From Synchiropus splendidus (Eukaryota; Chordata; Actinopteri; Syngnathiformes; Callionymidae), in contig NC_071349.1 in NCBI RefSeq assembly GCF_027744825.2, forward strand, positions 2,852,001 through 2,916,000: a DNA stretch of 64,000 bases, given 5' to 3'. A model generated the notes under the pieces. That model was not told the DNA's origin. It saw nothing but the letters and a program-made list of their open reading frames with translations, and ran no database searches. The translations under genes were made by a program, and so were the position numbers. This document shows, in pieces, positions 62,770 through 64,000 of this stretch. Every line of letters starts with the position of its first letter. Position 1 is the stretch's first letter.

Positions 62770-64000
62770 CTTAAAACGCGATTTACGCATTCTGTCATAA
62801 CTTTGCAGGGAAGCTTCTGAACATGAAATTTTCACCTCCCACTATAGCAGAAAGGGTCTTTCTAGTAGTTGCACATCAAATCTAAGTTGTTTGAAGTGTT
62901 TTTCCAAAGTTATCAACATTTTTATGTTTGGCGTTCTGGAACCCACCTTATCTCAGGCTGAAAACGCGTTTTCTGCATTGTGCCATAACTTTGCAGGGAA
63001 GCTTCAGAACATGAAATTTTCAGCTCCCACTATAGCAGAAAGGGTCTTTCTCATAGTTGCACATAAAATCTAAGCTGTCTGACGTGTTTTTCCAAAGTTG
63101 TCAACATTCTTATGTTTGGCGTTCCGGAATCAACCATATCTCCGGCTGAAAACATGTTTTCTGCATTGTGCCATAACTTTGCAGGAAAGCTTCAGAACAT
63201 GAAATTTTCACCTCCCACTATACCAGAAAGGGACTTTCTAGTAGTTGCACATCAAATCTAAGCAGTTTGAAGTGTTTTTCCAAAGTTATCAACATTTTTA
63301 TGTTTGGCGTTCTGGAATTGACCTTATCTCAGGCTGAAAACGCGTTTTCTGCATTGTGCCATAACTTTGCTGGGAATCTTTGGATCATGAAATTTTAACC
63401 TCCCACAATAGCATAAAGGGTCTTTCTTGCAGTTGCACATCAAATCTAAGCTGTCTGGAGTGTTTTTCCAAAGTTATCAACACTTTTATGTTTGGCGTTC
63501 CTGAATCGACCTTATCTCTGGCTGAAAACATGTTTTCTACATTGTGCCATAACTTTGCAGGGAAGCTTCAGAAAATGAACTTTTCACCTCCCACTATAGC
63601 AGAAAGGGTCTTTCTAGTAGTTGCACATCAAATCTAAGCTGTCTGAAGTGTTGTTTCAAAGTCATCATCATTTTTACGGTTGGCGTTCCGGAACCCACCT
63701 TATATCAGGCTGAAAACGCGTTTTCTGCATTGTGCCATAACTTCTCTTGGTAGCTTCAGAACATGAAATGTTCACCTCCCACTATAGCAGAAAGGGTCTT
63801 TCTAGTAGTTGCACATCAAATCTAAGCTGTCTGAAGTGTTTTTCCAAAGTTATCAACATTTTTATGTTTGGTGTTCCGGAATCGACCTTATCTCAGGATG
63901 AAAAATCGTTTTCTGCATTGTCCCATAACTTTCCAGGGAAGCTTCAGAACATGAAATTTTGACCTCCCACTATAGCAGAAAAGGTCTTTCTAGTAGTTGC
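62770..64000 (+). repeat. Right-end mixed monomers
   Basis: About six and a half monomers, with no duplication longer than a monomer noticed. A palindrome-less GGATGAAAAATCG unit lies at 63896-63910. The pair of units near 63570-63700 (GAAAATGAACTTTTCACC, then GTTGTTTCAAAGTCATCATC) matches units at about 24765-24870, about 38.8 kb to the left. The array runs off the window in mid-monomer. Confidence 0.82.

Larger units (their letters stand above)
1..64000 (+). repeat. 188-bp satellite DNA array, head to tail, whole window
   Basis: The same 188-bp unit recurs from end to end, for example at monomer starts 44580 and 44768, with anchors repeated in order: GTAGTTGCACATCAAATCTA, TATCAACATTTTTATGTTTG, TTCCGGAATCGACCTTATCT, CTGAAAACGCGTTTTCTG, GGGAAGCTTCAGAACATG and CTATAGCAGAAAGGGTCTTT. 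Every unit I read is on the + strand as given; I saw no inversion and no foreign insertion. The array starts and stops mid-monomer, so it extends beyond both window edges. About 340 units fit, allowing for a few shortened ones. Unit size, homogeneity and nested duplications match centromeric or pericentromeric satellites of eukaryotes; that location is inference, because no flanking sequence or chromatin data are visible. I do not recognise the family by name. No coding, tRNA or rRNA sequence is supported anywhere in the window. Confidence 0.98.

Noticed and set aside
1..64000. CRISPR-like regular repetition
   Set aside because: There are no short repeats separated by unique spacers. The whole 188-bp unit is repeated, and no cas-like gene is present.

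Overview
This window is a single uninterrupted block of eukaryotic satellite DNA. From the first base to the last it is a head-to-tail array of one monomer of about 188 bp, roughly 340 copies, all in the same orientation. I see no protein-coding gene, RNA gene, transposon, CRISPR array, promoter or unique-sequence island. A consensus-like monomer is about 40% G+C by hand count. It carries five CpG sites, one HindIII site (AAGCTT) and a 14-bp perfect palindrome, GAAAACGCGTTTTC. Monomer length, array size and higher-order duplication are typical of centromeric or pericentromeric satellites of plants or animals. I do not recognise the family and cannot name the organism. A bacterial or viral origin is very unlikely.

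Layout, left to right. 1-2.8 kb: mixed monomers. 2.8-5.8 kb: two copies of a block spaced 1692 bp apart (9 monomers). 5.9-13.1 kb: a large segment that includes a perfect-looking 2230-bp tandem duplication (12 monomers, one shortened by 26 bp) at 6674-11158. 13.1-15.1 kb: a 1501-bp spaced duplication. 15.1-17.1 kb: mixed monomers. 17.1-22.8 kb: a second, internally deleted copy of the 5.9-13.1 kb segment, with its own nested 1314-bp duplication. 22.8-24.9 kb: mixed monomers. 24.9-32.8 kb: a 3946-bp tandem duplication (21 monomers) in which I found one base difference, a CpG to CpA change. 32.8-35.6 kb: mixed monomers with a dimeric repeat. 35.6-38.0 kb: a 1318-bp spaced duplication. 38-46 kb: a mosaic with 753-bp and 2337-bp spaced duplications and two copies of an 81-bp truncated monomer. 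46.2-47.2 kb: a cluster of a palindrome-less subfamily. 47-57.3 kb: mixed monomers with a 1128-bp (6-monomer) spacing. 57.3-62.8 kb: a higher-order domain with 1692-bp and 2821-bp spacings. 62.8-64 kb: mixed monomers.

Nothing here works as a gene set. The biology is array evolution: repeated unequal exchange or segmental amplification at scales from 2 to about 40 monomers, shared deletion scars that act as lineage markers, and CpG-decay variants that suggest past cytosine methylation. Open frames of 60-113 codons occur in both strands because the monomer has few stop codons. They are repeat by-products, not genes. I computed no percent identities. Statements of 'identical' come from reading aligned lines by eye, and block boundaries are good to roughly 10-20 bases unless said otherwise.
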